In this document: piece by piece, positions 43,563 to 55,443 of the stretch
Position numbering within the stretch: the stretch's first letter is position 1
How the letters are laid out: every line of letters begins with the position of its first letter
DNA from: Yponomeuta sedellus
Lineage: Eukaryota > Arthropoda > Insecta > Lepidoptera > Yponomeutidae
DNA: 64,000 nucleotides
NCBI GenBank assembly: GCA_934045075.1
Contig: OW203738.1
Location: forward strand, 1,364,001-1,428,000
Reading direction: 5' to 3'
Notes under the pieces: model-generated
What the model saw: only the letters and a program-made list of their open reading frames with translations
What the model was told of the DNA's origin: nothing
Databases searched by the model: none
Made by a program: the position numbers and the translations under genes

Positions 43563-43683
43563 TATTTTTAAACAGACATAATATTGGCAAAATTGTACTG
43601 GGCGATCAGTGCAGTGAGTCCATAAAGCAGAATCGAATTGAATGTTTAAAGAGATTTTCTACATTATAAATCAAGTTGGTGAT

Positions 43684-44095
43684 TATACTATTTTTATTTT
43701 TAATGCACTAACCCGTGCTAAGGACAAATTTAAAAACCTATTTAGAGGCTGAAAATTTCACCCATGCCGGGATTCGAACCCGCAATCTCTGTCTATCCGT
43801 CCCAGCGCTCTTCCAATTGAGCCAATGGGCGACTCACCAGCATCAGTGAAATTTCGAACCTCTTTTCACTATTCTCTGTATTACGTACAGGCAGCGACAT
43901 CTGGCTTAAGCAAATTGCATCACTTACAAACGTAAGTAACGTAATACAGAGAATAGTGTAAAGAGGTTCGAAATTTCACTGATGCTGGTGAGTCGCCCAT
44001 TGGCTTAATTGGTAGAGCGCTGGCACGGATAGCCAGAGATTGCGGGTTCGAATCCCGGCATGGGTGAAATTTTCAGCCTCTAAATAGGTTTTCAT
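43684..44095 (-). mobile_element. tRNA-like fold-back retroposon copy 12, palindromic
   Basis: Reversed tail and tRNA-like arm to about 43930, then the same region forward to CTAAATAGG. The 9-bp repeat GTTGGTGAT flanks it (43675-43683, 44096-44104). Confidence 0.85.
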
Positions 44096-44104
44096 GTTGG
44101 TGAT

Positions 44105-44945
44105 GTTAAAAACAGAAATATAATTTTTTGACCAAAACATAAACTTTATTGACTTTAGTAGGTAAGAGAATCTGAAATTAAGTTAGTAAGAAATATAATG
44201 TTTTAACTAAAACTTTCATAAGCACCACACATTATTAACTTAGGTAGGTATATTCGGAGTCACTTATAATCAAAGATATATTTGTAAAGTATTACTTTAG
44301 AAATATACTTGTTACATCGCTAAGGTGTTGTACTGGATACGATACAATACTTTTGATAATGAAGAGTAACTAATTCAATTGACTTTATCATAAGGTTTAA
44401 TGGAATGCAATGAAATGAAATCAATTTCAAAGGAAGGAATTAACATTCTGCTGAATGTCAATGTACTCGAAGAATGTAAAATGTAAGCCGCTGCCTTCGG
44501 GCCGTATAGTGGAGAAAAATGCAGCGGTAAAAAAACTCTCTCACCATCTTTTTTCAAGTCATGATAAATCTAATACGTCAACATCAATACCTACGTCAAC
44601 ATTACGTATGATAAGATTTCATCATTGCCATCAATAACTTTGAATGCCAAGTAGGTAAGTGCTGCGGCCAGACACACGAACCGTACTCGTTCACCAGCAT
44701 AACAACTTTAATACCTAATTCGCCCTACACCTTAGTAGTGGGAACCACAGCGGCGGAACCACAACTAGCAAATAAATTCTAGCCATAAACCACGTAGGTG
44801 ATCTACAAATGCTATAGGTTAAGACCTGCGTCCTCGTCTGTATCTCCGGATGTAACAAAAGAGCAGAGCCGTCTTTCATTAGACTTTGGCGTCGCTACAA
44901 AATACAATAGAGACAGAGGCCTCGTTTATGAAATTAATAAAAATT
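44105..44945. other. Gene-free stretch
   Basis: No supported coding sequence or repeat family. Confidence 0.45.
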
Positions 44946-44949
44946 ATAG

Positions 44950-46330
44950 AAGCGCTCGTTGCCTACTCGAAGCGAGTGATTGGAGTCAATCACTTGATTA
45001 AGGCAACAACATGCACCTGCTCCAATACCCATTGTGCCCTCAGACCTGCACTCTGGAGGACATAACAGAGGCCAACGCTGCTGCAATTGCAGCAGTCAAC
45101 TATTGGGCAGGAAAAATATAAACTGGTCGAATTGCTGACACGAAAAGAAGACGACACGGCGCGGTCAGGTGCAGGATGGGTGACCGTCCCGTGACTACCG
45201 CGGGTGGCATTTTTCCGAGCGCTTCCGTGCTTCGCAAGGCACGCTAAGCTGTTGGTTAGTGACTGTCATATAATGGCAGATGTCAGAGGCCTTATCGGTG
45301 GCTTCATAACTTCTGACAGTAAGGCCCGCCACTGTCTTACAATCCTTTTTTTTTTTCACCCAGGAGAAACCCCAATTACGGGTTCCACCGGCTCGGGGGA
45401 GCACAGTGGTTATGTCGGACTCCCCGCCCTGAAAAGGGCGGTATACCGACTAAAACTCCTGGGGTGTTCCTCCGCAGCGCAAAGGACGGGGCCACGGGGA
45501 CGCTTGCGCACACTTCCGCGACCCCGTCTGCGAGCGCCCTTTCGGGCACTCCTTCGGCGGCGCTTCTGCCCCGTCGGTGCTCGACGACGGGGCTAGAAAA
45601 CGCCGCATCTCTTCGTTGGAGCGCATAGGGGCCAAGTGCGTAAGATCTTGGCCCCCACACGCCCCAACGCGCCGCCCCCTCCATCCCATCGCAACCCGGT
45701 CGATGAGATGGGGAGGGCGGCGCACCTCCTCGTTGAGGCACGTGGGGGCCCACGTATCCCGGTCCCCACACGCCCCACACGCGAGGCCCGTCGCGTCGCC
45801 CACCCGCGCCTCTCTGAAAGCAGTGAAGGCGGAGAGTGACCGCGCGGGCCCCCTCCGTGCCAGAAGGCACCCTCGGAACACGCAAGGGCGCCTTCCGGCC
45901 CGCCGTGATGGAGGCAGAGGGTCCCCCGACCCTCCACGTCCCGGCGGCCACTCTGGTCCGACTGGTACGAGGCGCGCGCGCTTCCGCGCAGCGGCGCCCC
46001 CCCCCCCAGTCGGTCCTTCATTCGGTTGGTCGCCTGGGTCCCGCTCCACAAAGTGAAACAGGGCCCACGCGACCCCTCCCGCCAGGTTTTTCGCCGCTGG
46101 CCAGCAAGATCCCATAAAGAGAAGTTACTGACCAGCGCCCAGGGTGCACCGGCCCTTGCCACTTACCCTTCCCACTGGTTCAAGATGAATCTGTAGGAAC
46201 GGAAGCGGAAGGGCACACGGGAAGGTAATCTGGCATCGCACCCCACTGTCTTACAATCCTCCACGAACCCGGACTTGGCCCCCGTGGTGGCCTAACCTTC
46301 CTGCGATGCAAGAAGAGACAACGAAAACAT
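44950..46330 (+). mobile_element. 5S-derived SINE split by two insertions
   Basis: SINE parts lie at 44950-45010, 45156-45346 and 46243-46330. The first insert (about 45011-45155) separates the two 5S-like boxes and reads YPLCPQTCTLEDITEANAAA-like sequence; the second is the GC-rich segment 45347-46242. Confidence 0.75.
45347..46242 (-). mobile_element. GC-rich retrotransposed segment with poly(A)
   Basis: About 900 bp, far richer in GC than its surroundings. Minus-strand poly(A) (T11 at 45346-45356 on +) and a perfect 18-bp target-site duplication CCACTGTCTTACAATCCT (45329-45346, 46243-46260) show one target-primed insertion into a SINE. All long frames overlap and none is convincingly coding. 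An internal NEEVRR/NEEMRR similarity suggests an ancient duplication. It could be a 5'-truncated non-LTR element. Confidence 0.75.
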
Positions 46331-46749
46331 CGTGAGGAAACCCGAAAGAGGTGTTCATAAACCACAGCGCTTGAATTTACCAGTCCGCGGTGGGCGCACG
46401 TGGTATTTAAGCTTTGTCAGAGAAGGCCTGATCCCTGCAGTGGAACGTCGTACCTACATAAAAAAAAAAAAAAATACATAAAAAAAATGTAGACTACATA
46501 AAAAAATAATTTTAAACTGATGACTTAGCAATCTGAATAAATAAACAACTAAAAACCCTCAAAGCAGATTTTCTGGATCTAGTCTTTCGTCGCTATTAAT
46601 TTTGCTGCGTTATTTTAATGCTAACGGGTATGGAAATGTAGGTAATGCAGTGGGGAGAAATCCGCGACGCGAATCTGGGGCCGCAGGTCCGCGGCTCTAG
46701 ACGAGACGAGATATCCTGGCCTGGATATAAGGAGTTAGATCAATCGATA

Positions 46750-47097
46750 TCGATATCAACCCTTGTATGTCCCCACTGCTGGGGCTCTGGTCACTTCCTG
46801 CATCGCAGGAAGGTTAGGCCATACTCCACCACGGGGGCCAAGTCCGGGTTGGTGAGGATTGTAAGACAGTGGCGAGCCTTACTGCCAATTGTTATCAAGC
46901 CGCCCAGGCCTCTGACATGGCTGAACGACTGCCATTACATGACAGCCGTCATCAACGGCTTAACGTTCCTTGCGAAGCATGGAAGCGCTCGGAAAAATGC
47001 CACTAGCGGTAGTCACGGGACGCTCACCCATCCTGTACCTGATCACGCCTGTTGTTGCTTAACCAAGTGATTGATTCGACTAGGCCACGACCGCTTC
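46750..47097 (-). mobile_element. 5S-derived SINE, full length, variant A
   Basis: Minus strand from GAAGCGGTCGTGGCCTAGTC to GTATGTCC...GGGTTGATATCG. Mostly intact. Confidence 0.84.
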
Positions 47098-47099
47098 AA

Positions 47100-47585
47100 T
47101 GTATGTGCTTGTATACATTTTATGAGATTTTATGTAAATGTATGTTATTATGGTATGGTATAATTCCAACTTGATCCCAACGATATTTTTATAATCACTC
47201 AGTTACTCGCAACGGCAATGGACACAATATCGCAGGCAAGAACGCCTGGCAAACAGCGTAGTCTGGTCCATTCAGGTTCACCTTAGCGATCATTCTGATT
47301 GTAACAATGCACCGGCTACAATCAACCGCGGTTTACTGTAATATCTACCAACAAGCAGGCTCGCTTTTATTCTGTACATTTACAGTTTTAAATCAAATCC
47401 ACCTGAATAAAGTGTGGATATCGACAATAGAAAGAATAGTCGACAAGTTTTACAATCTCGCACAGAAGTAGGTACATTTTGCAGCTGTACGGGGAATTCC
47501 AAAGTGCGCAATCTCAGAGAAACCCGGATTAGAGCAAGAAATGTTTTCGAAAGTAGAAAGAAACGGGAACAAAAGTTGTTGTTAA
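47100..47585. other. Gene-free stretch
   Basis: Nothing recognised. Confidence 0.45.
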
Positions 47586-47587
47586 TA

Positions 47588-47994
47588 AGGGCTTTTCAAT
47601 GACAGCTGTGAGTTTATTGCATTAAAAAAAACTAGATGGCGCTGCAAGGAGAACAAATGTCACCCATCACGTTTTATCGCGTTTTATGTTGTACGCACAG
47701 ATTATTATTTGTGATAACCTAAACATCTCTTTGTAGTCTGTGATCTAAGCTAAACTATGTTTCGAAACTGTTGAAATTTGAAAGTTTTGAAGTATTTTTA
47801 CTTTGTTCATTACATACGTACGTGAATTGTGTCTTAACTAATGGCTAGCCCGTGCATTGAGCATTTTTGTAAAAACATAGATACTCACCGTTTTACTAAA
47901 TGATGTAAATTTTGACATATTATATGACGTCAGCACCATCTATCGGTAACTTGCGGTACTGTTTTTTGTTTTTAATGGCGCTTTGAAAAGCCCT
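47588..47994. mobile_element. Possible MITE with short inverted ends
   Basis: AGGGCTTTTCAA at the left and TTTGAAAAGCCCT at the right are inverted over about 11-12 bp. The interior has no coding potential. Could be chance similarity. Confidence 0.4.
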
Positions 47995-48317
47995 CATTGT
48001 ATGGAATCAGGCGTTACTTTGCGTAAATGTGTGTGTGTTGTAAATGACAAAACCTAACCGATATGGTTCAGGCGCTTTGGGGTGCTAAGTAGCGCCACCT
48101 ATAGTATAGAAATCATAACTTTGTTGGAGCCCTACGTCACGAAGCGGAGCCCCGCGCCTCGCAAGCCAAAACCGGCCAGACAACATTTATGTATACAGTC
48201 ACTTGCTTATTTATCTCGACATCAAGACCCTGAGCTGACATTGGTCCTTCGAGCCGGGTCTCGACATCAAGACCCTGAGCTGATAAATTGTTTTTTTTTT
48301 TCTAAAAGTATAAACAT

Positions 48318-48778
48318 TTAAAAACCTAAAAACCTATACACGGATAGCCAGAGGTTGCGGGTTCGAATGCCGGCATGGGTGAAATTGTTAGCCTCTAAAT
48401 AGGTTTTTAAATTTGTCCTTAGCACGGGTTAGTGCATTAAAAATAAGAATAGTATAATTTAAATACCTATTTAGAGGCTAAAAATTTCACTCATGCCGGG
48501 ATTCGAACCCGCGACCTCTGGCTATCCGTGCCAGCGCTCTATCCAACTGAGCTAATGGGCGACTCACCGGCATCAGTGAAATTTCGAACCTCTTTACATT
48601 GTTCTCTGTATTACGTACAGGCAGCGACATCTGGCTGAAGTCGATTGCACACTTACAGCCCCGAGTACCTACTTTGCAGTTAGGTTTTTACATCGGAATG
48701 ATATCGCTGTACCCACATGATTATACTATTTTTATTTTTAATGCACTAACCCGTGCTAAGGACAAATTTAAAAACCTA
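48318..48778 (-). mobile_element. tRNA-like fold-back retroposon copy 13, double
   Basis: A forward tRNA-like arm and tail (48330-48450), then a reversed unit through CCCACATGATTATACTATTT to ATTTAAAAACCTA. The flanking duplication is ambiguous because both ends are family sequence. Confidence 0.75.
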
Positions 48779-48789
48779 GTGATTGAAAT

Positions 48790-49100
48790 CCATCCATACA
48801 CCATAACTTGAGTTAAACAACAGCAGGCGCTGTCAGATGCTGGATGGGTGACCGTGACCATCTCATGACTACCGCTTAAGGCATTTTTCAGAGTGCTTCC
48901 GAGCTGCGCAAGGCACGTTAAGACGTTAGTGCTGGCTGTCATGTAATGGGAGTCGTAAAGCCTTTGGGCGTCTTGATAACTTCTGACAGGAAGGTCCGCC
49001 ACTGTCTTACAATCCTCCATCAACCCGGACTTAACCCCCATGGTGGAGTATGGCCTAACGTTCTTGCGATGCTAGAAGAGACCCGTGTGACATACAAAGA
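48790..49100 (+). mobile_element. 5S-derived SINE, diverged
   Basis: AAACAACAGCAGGCGCTGTC and GGATGGGTGACCG head, and a body with several deletions to CTAGAAGAGACCCGTG. Confidence 0.72.
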
Positions 49101-49419
49101 GTCAAAAATTACTTGTGGTTCGCGCTCATCCGCACAGAGATCTATTGTTTATTTATATAGGACTTCTGAGATCGTCGTAAACGGCTGTAAGTCGACTTTA
49201 AAAGGCTGTTCGAATCCTCGATTCAGTCCGCAGTCGTCATTTCAAGAGGCATTCGCGTAATCGTCTCGCTTCTCGAGAGTCATTTCGATAATTACTCGCC
49301 CGGAAGGGTTTTTAGGCGCAGTTTTTAGTTTTACCGCAGATTTTACGCCAATGGCTGACGCATTTCTAGCACTTTATTTAATGGTTATGGCCCAAATGTA
49401 GAGCCATTAAAACAACTTC

Positions 49420-49535
49420 ATACGTTAAGGGCTCGACCTTAACGTATGATGTAGTTTTTATGGCACATAGGTAAAGCAACCGTTTTTATAGCACACAGGT
49501 AAAGCAACCGTTTTTATGGCACACTGGTAAACTAG
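49420..49535. repeat. Perfect small hairpin and 31-bp tandem repeat
   Basis: CATACGTTAAGG and its exact reverse complement surround GCTCGA. Three units of about 31 bp follow, each with GGCACA(C)...GGTAAA and most with GCAACCGTTTTTAT. Confidence 0.55.
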
Positions 49536-49544
49536 TTGTAATCA

Positions 49545-49846
49545 GAGTGCTTAGTGCGAGTTTGACAGATCCAATCGAAGAACTTTAATAAGTACCGCGT
49601 TAATCGAGCATTGAGTAGTAAGTTAACCGTCCGAACTGGCAAAACGCTGTCACAGTACAACTCGCACTCGCGTTTATTCGTGTTTTGGCTGGTAAACGTG
49701 TTCACTTCTCAACGTAAACCTTTACAACTAGCATCCAGCAATTTTTATTTCCATACTTGTCGCTAGGTGGCGCTTCCTCGATGCCATAGAAATATGAGTT
49801 TACGTTAACGCGTTCGAGAAGTTATAAAAACTCGCTCTAAGCACTC
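49545..49846. mobile_element. MITE GAGTGCTTAGTGCGAG, copy 1
   Basis: Inverted ends GAGTGCTTAGTGCGAGTTT and AAAACTCGCTCTAAGCACTC; 302 bp. The whole sequence recurs at 62142-62449. Confidence 0.78.
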
Positions 49847-49849
49847 AGA

Positions 49850-50340
49850 CTAAATCAATCTAACGGTTTGGATTAACTTGACAAAGAATCTGCGACTTAT
49901 GGTACAGTTTATCGTCTTACCTTTTTTTTAAATTAATTATTACTCAAATCGTTCCTAATTATTTGGATGACTATTTCTGCCAACGTGGGAGTGACACTTC
50001 GACTTTGGTCGGTTTAAAAAATCCAATCATGAACTGGGTTCCACCGCGGGACCGATGGGGAATCTAAAGCCCAAAGATAAAGATAAAGAAGATAAAGAAG
50101 ATATTTTATTTGCTAAAAAGATGTTGCATGTTTACAATACTTGCGGTATCTGCACTAGACTTTAAGTCTGTATCGCAGAGACCAGAATAAACTTTCTAAA
50201 ATAATTGTCGCCTGGTTCGGTAACGCTATGAAAAAAGTTATACAATCTATATAATGAGATCTTAGGGAAAACAAAAACAACTCTTAGGCTAGGTTTGAAT
50301 ATACATCTTAAGAAAATATAATAATTATGTGTAAAAAATG
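49850..50340. other. Gene-free stretch
   Basis: Contains a short AAGATAAAGA array near 50075. No other feature. Confidence 0.45.
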
Positions 50341-50357
50341 TATGGCGTGGTTGTGAG

Positions 50358-50360
<3 letters not shown>

Positions 50361-50394
<34 letters not shown>

Positions 50395-50436
50395 GTGTAT
50401 TAGGGTGTGTGTGTGTGTGAGGTGTGTGTGTGAAAG
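50361..50436 (+). repeat. (TG)n microsatellite, interrupted
   Basis: GTGTGT runs broken by GAGGGTGTATTAGGG and GAG. Confidence 0.9.
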
Positions 50437-50582
50437 AGAGATAGTATTTTTCTTTAAACACAAGCATTAAGAATCTCTTCAGTTGTTTGGTAGCGTCACA
50501 CATTAAACTATCACCAGGGTTAGAATATTAGTAAATTAATATACCTACCAAGTTATAAGACGTCTGACGTTTATTATCGACT

Positions 50583-50775
50583 AGCTGTATCCTGCGTTTT
50601 CAACCGCGGTTTATCGATTTTCCCATGGGAATAATATATTTTCCCGCAGAAAAGCATAGCCTATGTGTTAATCCAGGGTGTCAGCTAACTCCAAATTTTC
50701 ACTCCAGCTGTATAGACTTGAAGAAGTAACAAACAAATACCATCTCACAAACTTTTGGTTTTCTAATATTAGTGT
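50583..50775 (-). repeat. Inverted copy of the GGAGTTAGCTGAC repeat
   Basis: GTGTTAATCCAGGGTGTCAG and CTCACAAACTTTTGG in reverse orientation to 22437-22632. Confidence 0.58.
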
Positions 50776-51280
50776 GGTAATTGGAATTGTGGCGTCTGCG
50801 AACTGTTATAACCCTTATTATTATGCACTAAATGCTAAGTTAGCACAGCAACACACTGAATTAAATTTCCATGCTGTAAAGCACAGTGTCAGCATTTCCC
50901 CGTGCATGTCGCATTTTCAACTTATAATACCAGTAAGAATCTGGCATTCGCGAAGAGCGGTCAACACCGCTCCCTCCGAAATTTTGGAAGTCATCATTGT
51001 CCGTGTAAATCTCTAATGAAGTAGTGTTAGTTATTTTGTGTTTTTTTTTAAAAGACAAACGCCTGCCGCGTCTTAACAGAACGCACAGTTTTGTCGAGTA
51101 GCGACGGGTATTCGCGTACCACCGCTCCACTAGTACAGTTGTGTCCGAATTATGTAGTGTGATTCCCGTGTGTGTGGGCAATAAAAGTCGGATCATCCGT
51201 TGCAGTAAATTGACGTGTAAATTCAATCTCCACGTAACCCTGTAACGTTTTATAACTTTTATAATTAATAAATAAACTCT

Positions 51281-51503
51281 GGAACGACTTCAGGTGTGAT
51301 TTTATTTGTAGATTTATAGTAACTTTAAAACAGAAAACTGGATAAAAACGGAGAAGCAGGTAAAAAGTCAGATCTGGTCAAAGGGTAAAGTAGTAGTGGA
51401 TGAAAAATGAGGGAAATCGAAGAATGAGTGACAAAATTTAAATTTTTGAAAATGATAGATAGAAAAAGAAATAAAAATGGTGTAAAGAGGTTTGCACCGT
51501 TAC
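51281..51503 (+). repeat. Homologue of the 26257-26485 repeat
   Basis: GGAACGACTTCAGGTGTGAT to GGTTTGCACCGTTACA matches 26257-26485 in the other orientation. An AATAAA just before it would fit an LTR or element 3' end. Confidence 0.5.
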
Positions 51504-51504
51504 A

Positions 51505-52260
51505 ACCCTCTGAGACTATAGGTATAGTTTGGTGATAGGCAGGTATATAGAGCCACTAGATCCAACAGAATCACCTTTTACAAAAATATAGGTTAATGTT
51601 ACAAGCAGTAGAAAAACTATCGCATATTTTTTTCAGGTCCTTAAGCGGTGGCCGTGTTTAAAAACTTTATTCGTAAAACTTCTCAGTCTACAACTCCAGA
51701 TGTCTGTATGTAGCTTTATCTTACGTTTAGTTATACATTGGCTTTATCTTAGTGGCTAGCTCTTAGTAGTAAGCTGTATGGAACAAGGAAATCCTGTAGC
51801 CAGTAGCTCTGCAGTAAGTCCATTGCGGGAGTAACGTCACTAGACTCAAAAGGGGTGACAGTAAAAACAGGCGATGTAATGTTTAAAAAATATATTTCAT
51901 TAGTATCGTTAAAACATTTATTTTACAAATAATGTTCATAACTATAATAATAATAACTATAATAATCAATATAATCTTTAAATTAATTATTTAAGAGCCA
52001 AGTAGGATTATGAACAGTATAATTTTAAAGCAATTATGTACTGTGTTCGAAATTGTTATTTCTTTGGATAAACATAATATCTTATTCATTATATCTGCTA
52101 CATAAGGGCCAGTATCTGAATTGAGAATTTTGCTAAATAAATAGGTAACTGTAATGCCGACTCTTCGAATTTCTCAGAAAAGTTCGTGACAGAACGTTAC
52201 TTAAGTATTTACTTAGTGGAATTCTCAATTCAAAAACCGGTCCAAGTCTCTTACAAGGTA
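51505..52260. other. Gene-free stretch
   Basis: AT-rich; nothing recognised. Confidence 0.5.
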
Positions 52261-52264
52261 GGCA

Positions 52265-52719
52265 CAGTCTGTTAGCTTGTAGAATATACCTCTGCTACTA
52301 TCGGATAGAATCGGATACATTCGTGGATTAGAAATATCGGAACATATATGACACTTAATTGACGGCCTTGGTGGCGCAGCGGTTTGGCACGCTGACTGTA
52401 AAACCGAAGGTCTCGGGTTCGATCCCCGGCCGGGTCAAACTGGGAAAAGAACTTTTCTAGTTTGTCTCGGGTCTTGGATGTTATCTATGTATTTATTGTA
52501 TTAAATCTATCGTCGAGTTAGCACCTGTAACACAAGTCATTTAGTTGTACTTAGTATAGGGCTAACGAGATCTGTGTAATATGTAAAAACAAAAATTATT
52601 TTCAAAATAGTGAAGAAAAGTTTTATACAGAGCAGGAAGTAGTATTACACTCGTGTGCTTTCGGCGAAAACCGAAGCCTACTCTAGAGCCCGAGGTATAT
52701 TCTAAAAGCTAACAGACTG
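52265..52719. mobile_element. MITE CAGTCTGTTAGC, copy 1, split by a SINE
   Basis: The ends CAGTCTGTTAGCTTGTAGAA and TTCTAAAAGCTAACAGACTG are inverted. A tRNA-derived SINE (52361-52587) interrupts it. The left TA has become CA. Confidence 0.75.
52361..52587 (+). mobile_element. tRNA-derived SINE (A and B boxes)
   Basis: GGTGGCGCAGCGGTTTGGCA and GGGTTCGATCCCCGGCCGG head. Nearly identical to 32545-32800 along the body, so both are recent. Confidence 0.8.
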
Positions 52720-52993
52720 TACAGTAGACGGAACCTTTATAGTTCGGATTTGGGCCGGTCTACCTCTAAGGCATAACATCAATTCAGATCAGTGTGCTGT
52801 TCACTGTACCTACAAAAATATCGAAGCATGAAAAGCCATTCAAACTCTACTTAGAAATAAAAAGAAACATAATAAATAAAGTCTTTTTGAGTCAGATTTA
52901 AGGAGTTTTACTGACAATGTTATGTTACTATGATTTATTATTCTCACAAATAATTCACCAACATAGTCAAATGATTGACATATCCCTATTGTA

Positions 52994-53091
52994 CAATCCA
53001 CAGCATATCAACCTTTATACGCGTGCACTCTACTCAGTTACGTTAAGGATCAAATTGTAATTAAACGTAAAGCTTGATCTGCTGCCGACTG
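52994..53091. mobile_element. Small palindromic MITE, TA-flanked, copy 2
   Basis: CAGCATATCAACCTTTATAC and GCTTGATCTGCTGCCGACTG are inverted; TA at 52992-52993 and 53092-53093. Homologous to 39477-39572. Confidence 0.6.
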
Positions 53092-53099
53092 TACAGTCG

Positions 53100-54115
53100 A
53101 AATATAACTGTCCAGAAGTCAAATTAATGTACTCAAATGTAATATAATTGCATTTTTGTGAATCTCTTTAAAGCTATTTTAGTGCAAAATATAAACTGCA
53201 GTGTAACACAAACATTACAAGTTCATTGTGCTTTGGAAATCTGTACACATGCGACCGCCACTACTTAGATATCGATCGCAAGTCGCTGCGACCTGCGATC
53301 AATCTCGACGAAAGGGGTCCGTCTTAACTAGAAACGTAAAAAAATATTAATATATTAATTCAATGCTCACTTCAAGATAGATATACAAGTGCTTTAGAGA
53401 TGAGATAGAAATATGACCTCTATAGCCTTCTATTAAGGCCACTGGCAGTTTATACTAACGATGAACATACTTAACAATACGCGTGGCCTAGAAAGAGTGG
53501 ATTTTTCATTCTATGACAAGTTTGTTTATCAGGCCTTACATGACACAGATTGTCAATAAAATACATAATTGATTGCAATTGCAATTGGCCTCTGCATCTA
53601 CGTAATGAAATTATTTATACAGCGTCCAGTGGCATCTTCACTCACACTAGATGGGACCACTCAGATGCTGCAACAAAATTAATATTGTCATCATAATTAT
53701 ACAGTTAAGATAACAATATCGATAAGGCTAAAATAAATATGATGGTCGTAGGCTAAACGCGCTCGAACTTAACACGTAGGTACATTTTTTGATCTTTAAA
53801 CGACCTATCTTACCCGTTCCTATGACCATCCATCGATATAGAAACATCGGTCCTACCCACGTACAATTTGACGGCTTTTTTATACGAAAAAGATTTTGAA
53901 GACAATCGGTGTTCTGAATTAGACGCTCGACGCAATGAACTGATAGCAAGCCCACACTGTTCTATCATTAATAACTACTGCACGGTGTGCTCACCTGCCC
54001 GCATTGTGCGCAGACATTCATTAATAAGATCGGCTATTTCAGCCATAAACGAGCACACCAGCGACGATTAGAACGGATCTGAAGCAGTAGCCGTGGCCGA
54101 AATAGGTCGAGGTGG
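53100..54115. other. Gene-free stretch
   Basis: No gene or family repeat recognised; ACAGCGTCCAGTGGC near 53620 also occurs near 14907, as part of an unnamed repeat. Confidence 0.4.
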
Positions 54116-54120
54116 ACATA

Positions 54121-54336
54121 CAGTCTGTTAGCTTTTAGAATGTACCTCGGCTACTACCGGATAGAATCGGTTATATTCGTGTAATAGAAATATCGGAACT
54201 AATACTTTACATAACTTTTCAAAATAATGAAGAAAAGTTTTATACAGAGCAGGAAGTAGTATTACACTCGTGTGCTTTCGGCGAAAACCGAAGCCTACTC
54301 TAGAGCCCGAGGTATATTCTAAAAGCTAGCAGACTG
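54121..54336. mobile_element. MITE CAGTCTGTTAGC, copy 2, TA target duplication
   Basis: 216 bp between TA dinucleotides (54119-54120, 54337-54338). The ends CAGTCTGTTAGCTTTTAGAA and TTCTAAAAGCTAGCAGACTG are inverted. TA duplication and CAGT ends fit a Tc1/mariner-type non-autonomous element. Confidence 0.82.
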
Positions 54337-54754
54337 TATATATTATGTTTTTTTTTGTTTTATTTCGTATGCCACTACAGGGTGGCAATTTGACATAGGA
54401 CAGCAAAGACTTGAACACATGTAGCTTCTGAAAACAGTATTTTTTTATCGTTTTTTTTTATGAGTCTTGATAGTCACACACTTAAGGCGCTTCGGGCTGC
54501 TAACTAAAACACCACCAGTGGAAAAAAACATAACTCGTTTCATAATACGTTATTAAAATCAACAACCAAGGACTTTAATCATTTTCCGCCAAAAACAGCC
54601 GTTTATAGTCGACTACAGTTCTCGTATATTGATTCTAGGTTCTAGACTGGAGTTTCTAAAAATTGTCACAACTTTTAAGGTTTCTCATGTCCACTTTTAG
54701 ATAAAAACTTAGTATAAGGCAAGTTATGATTTTTAGTAGACGCGAATCCTTGCC

Positions 54755-55360
54755 TTTTCCATATTAATTAAGAAGTCGGTCTTATACAATGACATCTAGA
54801 CGAAAATTGGGTAAAATTGGTATTTTAAAGTATTTAATCATTTATAGTTATATATTGAACGGGTCAAATCACGATTATTTATTGGGTAAAATTAATAGTG
54901 ACTACCCACAATATTTACGCTGCCGTTAACGCCGTAAACGCTGCCGAAACGTCGGGAAATAAGGTAATTACGTTTTACCTAATAAATAATCGCGATTTGA
55001 CCCGTTTCATACGTACATACATAACCTCACGCCTGTATCCCAGAGGGGTAGGCAGAGACCAGGGACTGCCACTTGCCACGATCCTGACAGATCTCCTTCG
55101 CTTCATCAACGTTCATAAGTCATTGCATGCACGCACGCCAGTTCCGGGTGCTATTTATCTTTCCCTTTGCTAATACATCCCCTATTTGGTTGATGTAAGT
55201 CCGTCTGGGACGTCCCTTACCAGCCCTTCCACTCACATTCGCAATATATATTTGTTTCATCACTCTTCCTTCCTTCAATATTTTAAAATACCAATTTTAC
55301 CCCAAATAGTACGTTCTACGTCTAGATGTTTTAAAAAACCGACTTCTTAATATGGAAATG
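54755..55360. mobile_element. Inverted-repeat element with two nested insertions
   Basis: The outer arms TTAAGAAGTCGG, ACATCTAGACG and GGTAAAATTGGTATTTTAAA recur inverted at 55276-55355. Inside are a second inverted-repeat element (about 54852-55005, arms ACGGGTCAAATC...) and a LINE 3' end (55017-55280). Confidence 0.6.
55017..55280 (-). mobile_element. LINE 3' end, same family as 2030-2310
   Basis: Minus strand reads GKGRPRRTYINQIGDVLAKG and VDEAKEICQDRGKWQSLVSA. Close to 2030-2310. Confidence 0.7.
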
Positions 55361-55443
55361 GCAACGAACGGACCTTCAAAATGCCAATCGTTATCGTGTA
55401 AAGTTTAACACAGTCGGTGTTACTGAGGCGGAGGAGGCGGCCC

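Noticed and set aside
45376..46162. Several overlapping frames of 160-220 residues in the GC-rich segment
   Set aside because: Three minus-strand and several plus-strand frames are open at once because of high GC content. None has recognisable domains, and the segment is a retrotransposed insert.
50162..50503. 113-residue His/Thr-repeat frame
   Set aside because: Product of the TG microsatellite on the opposite strand.
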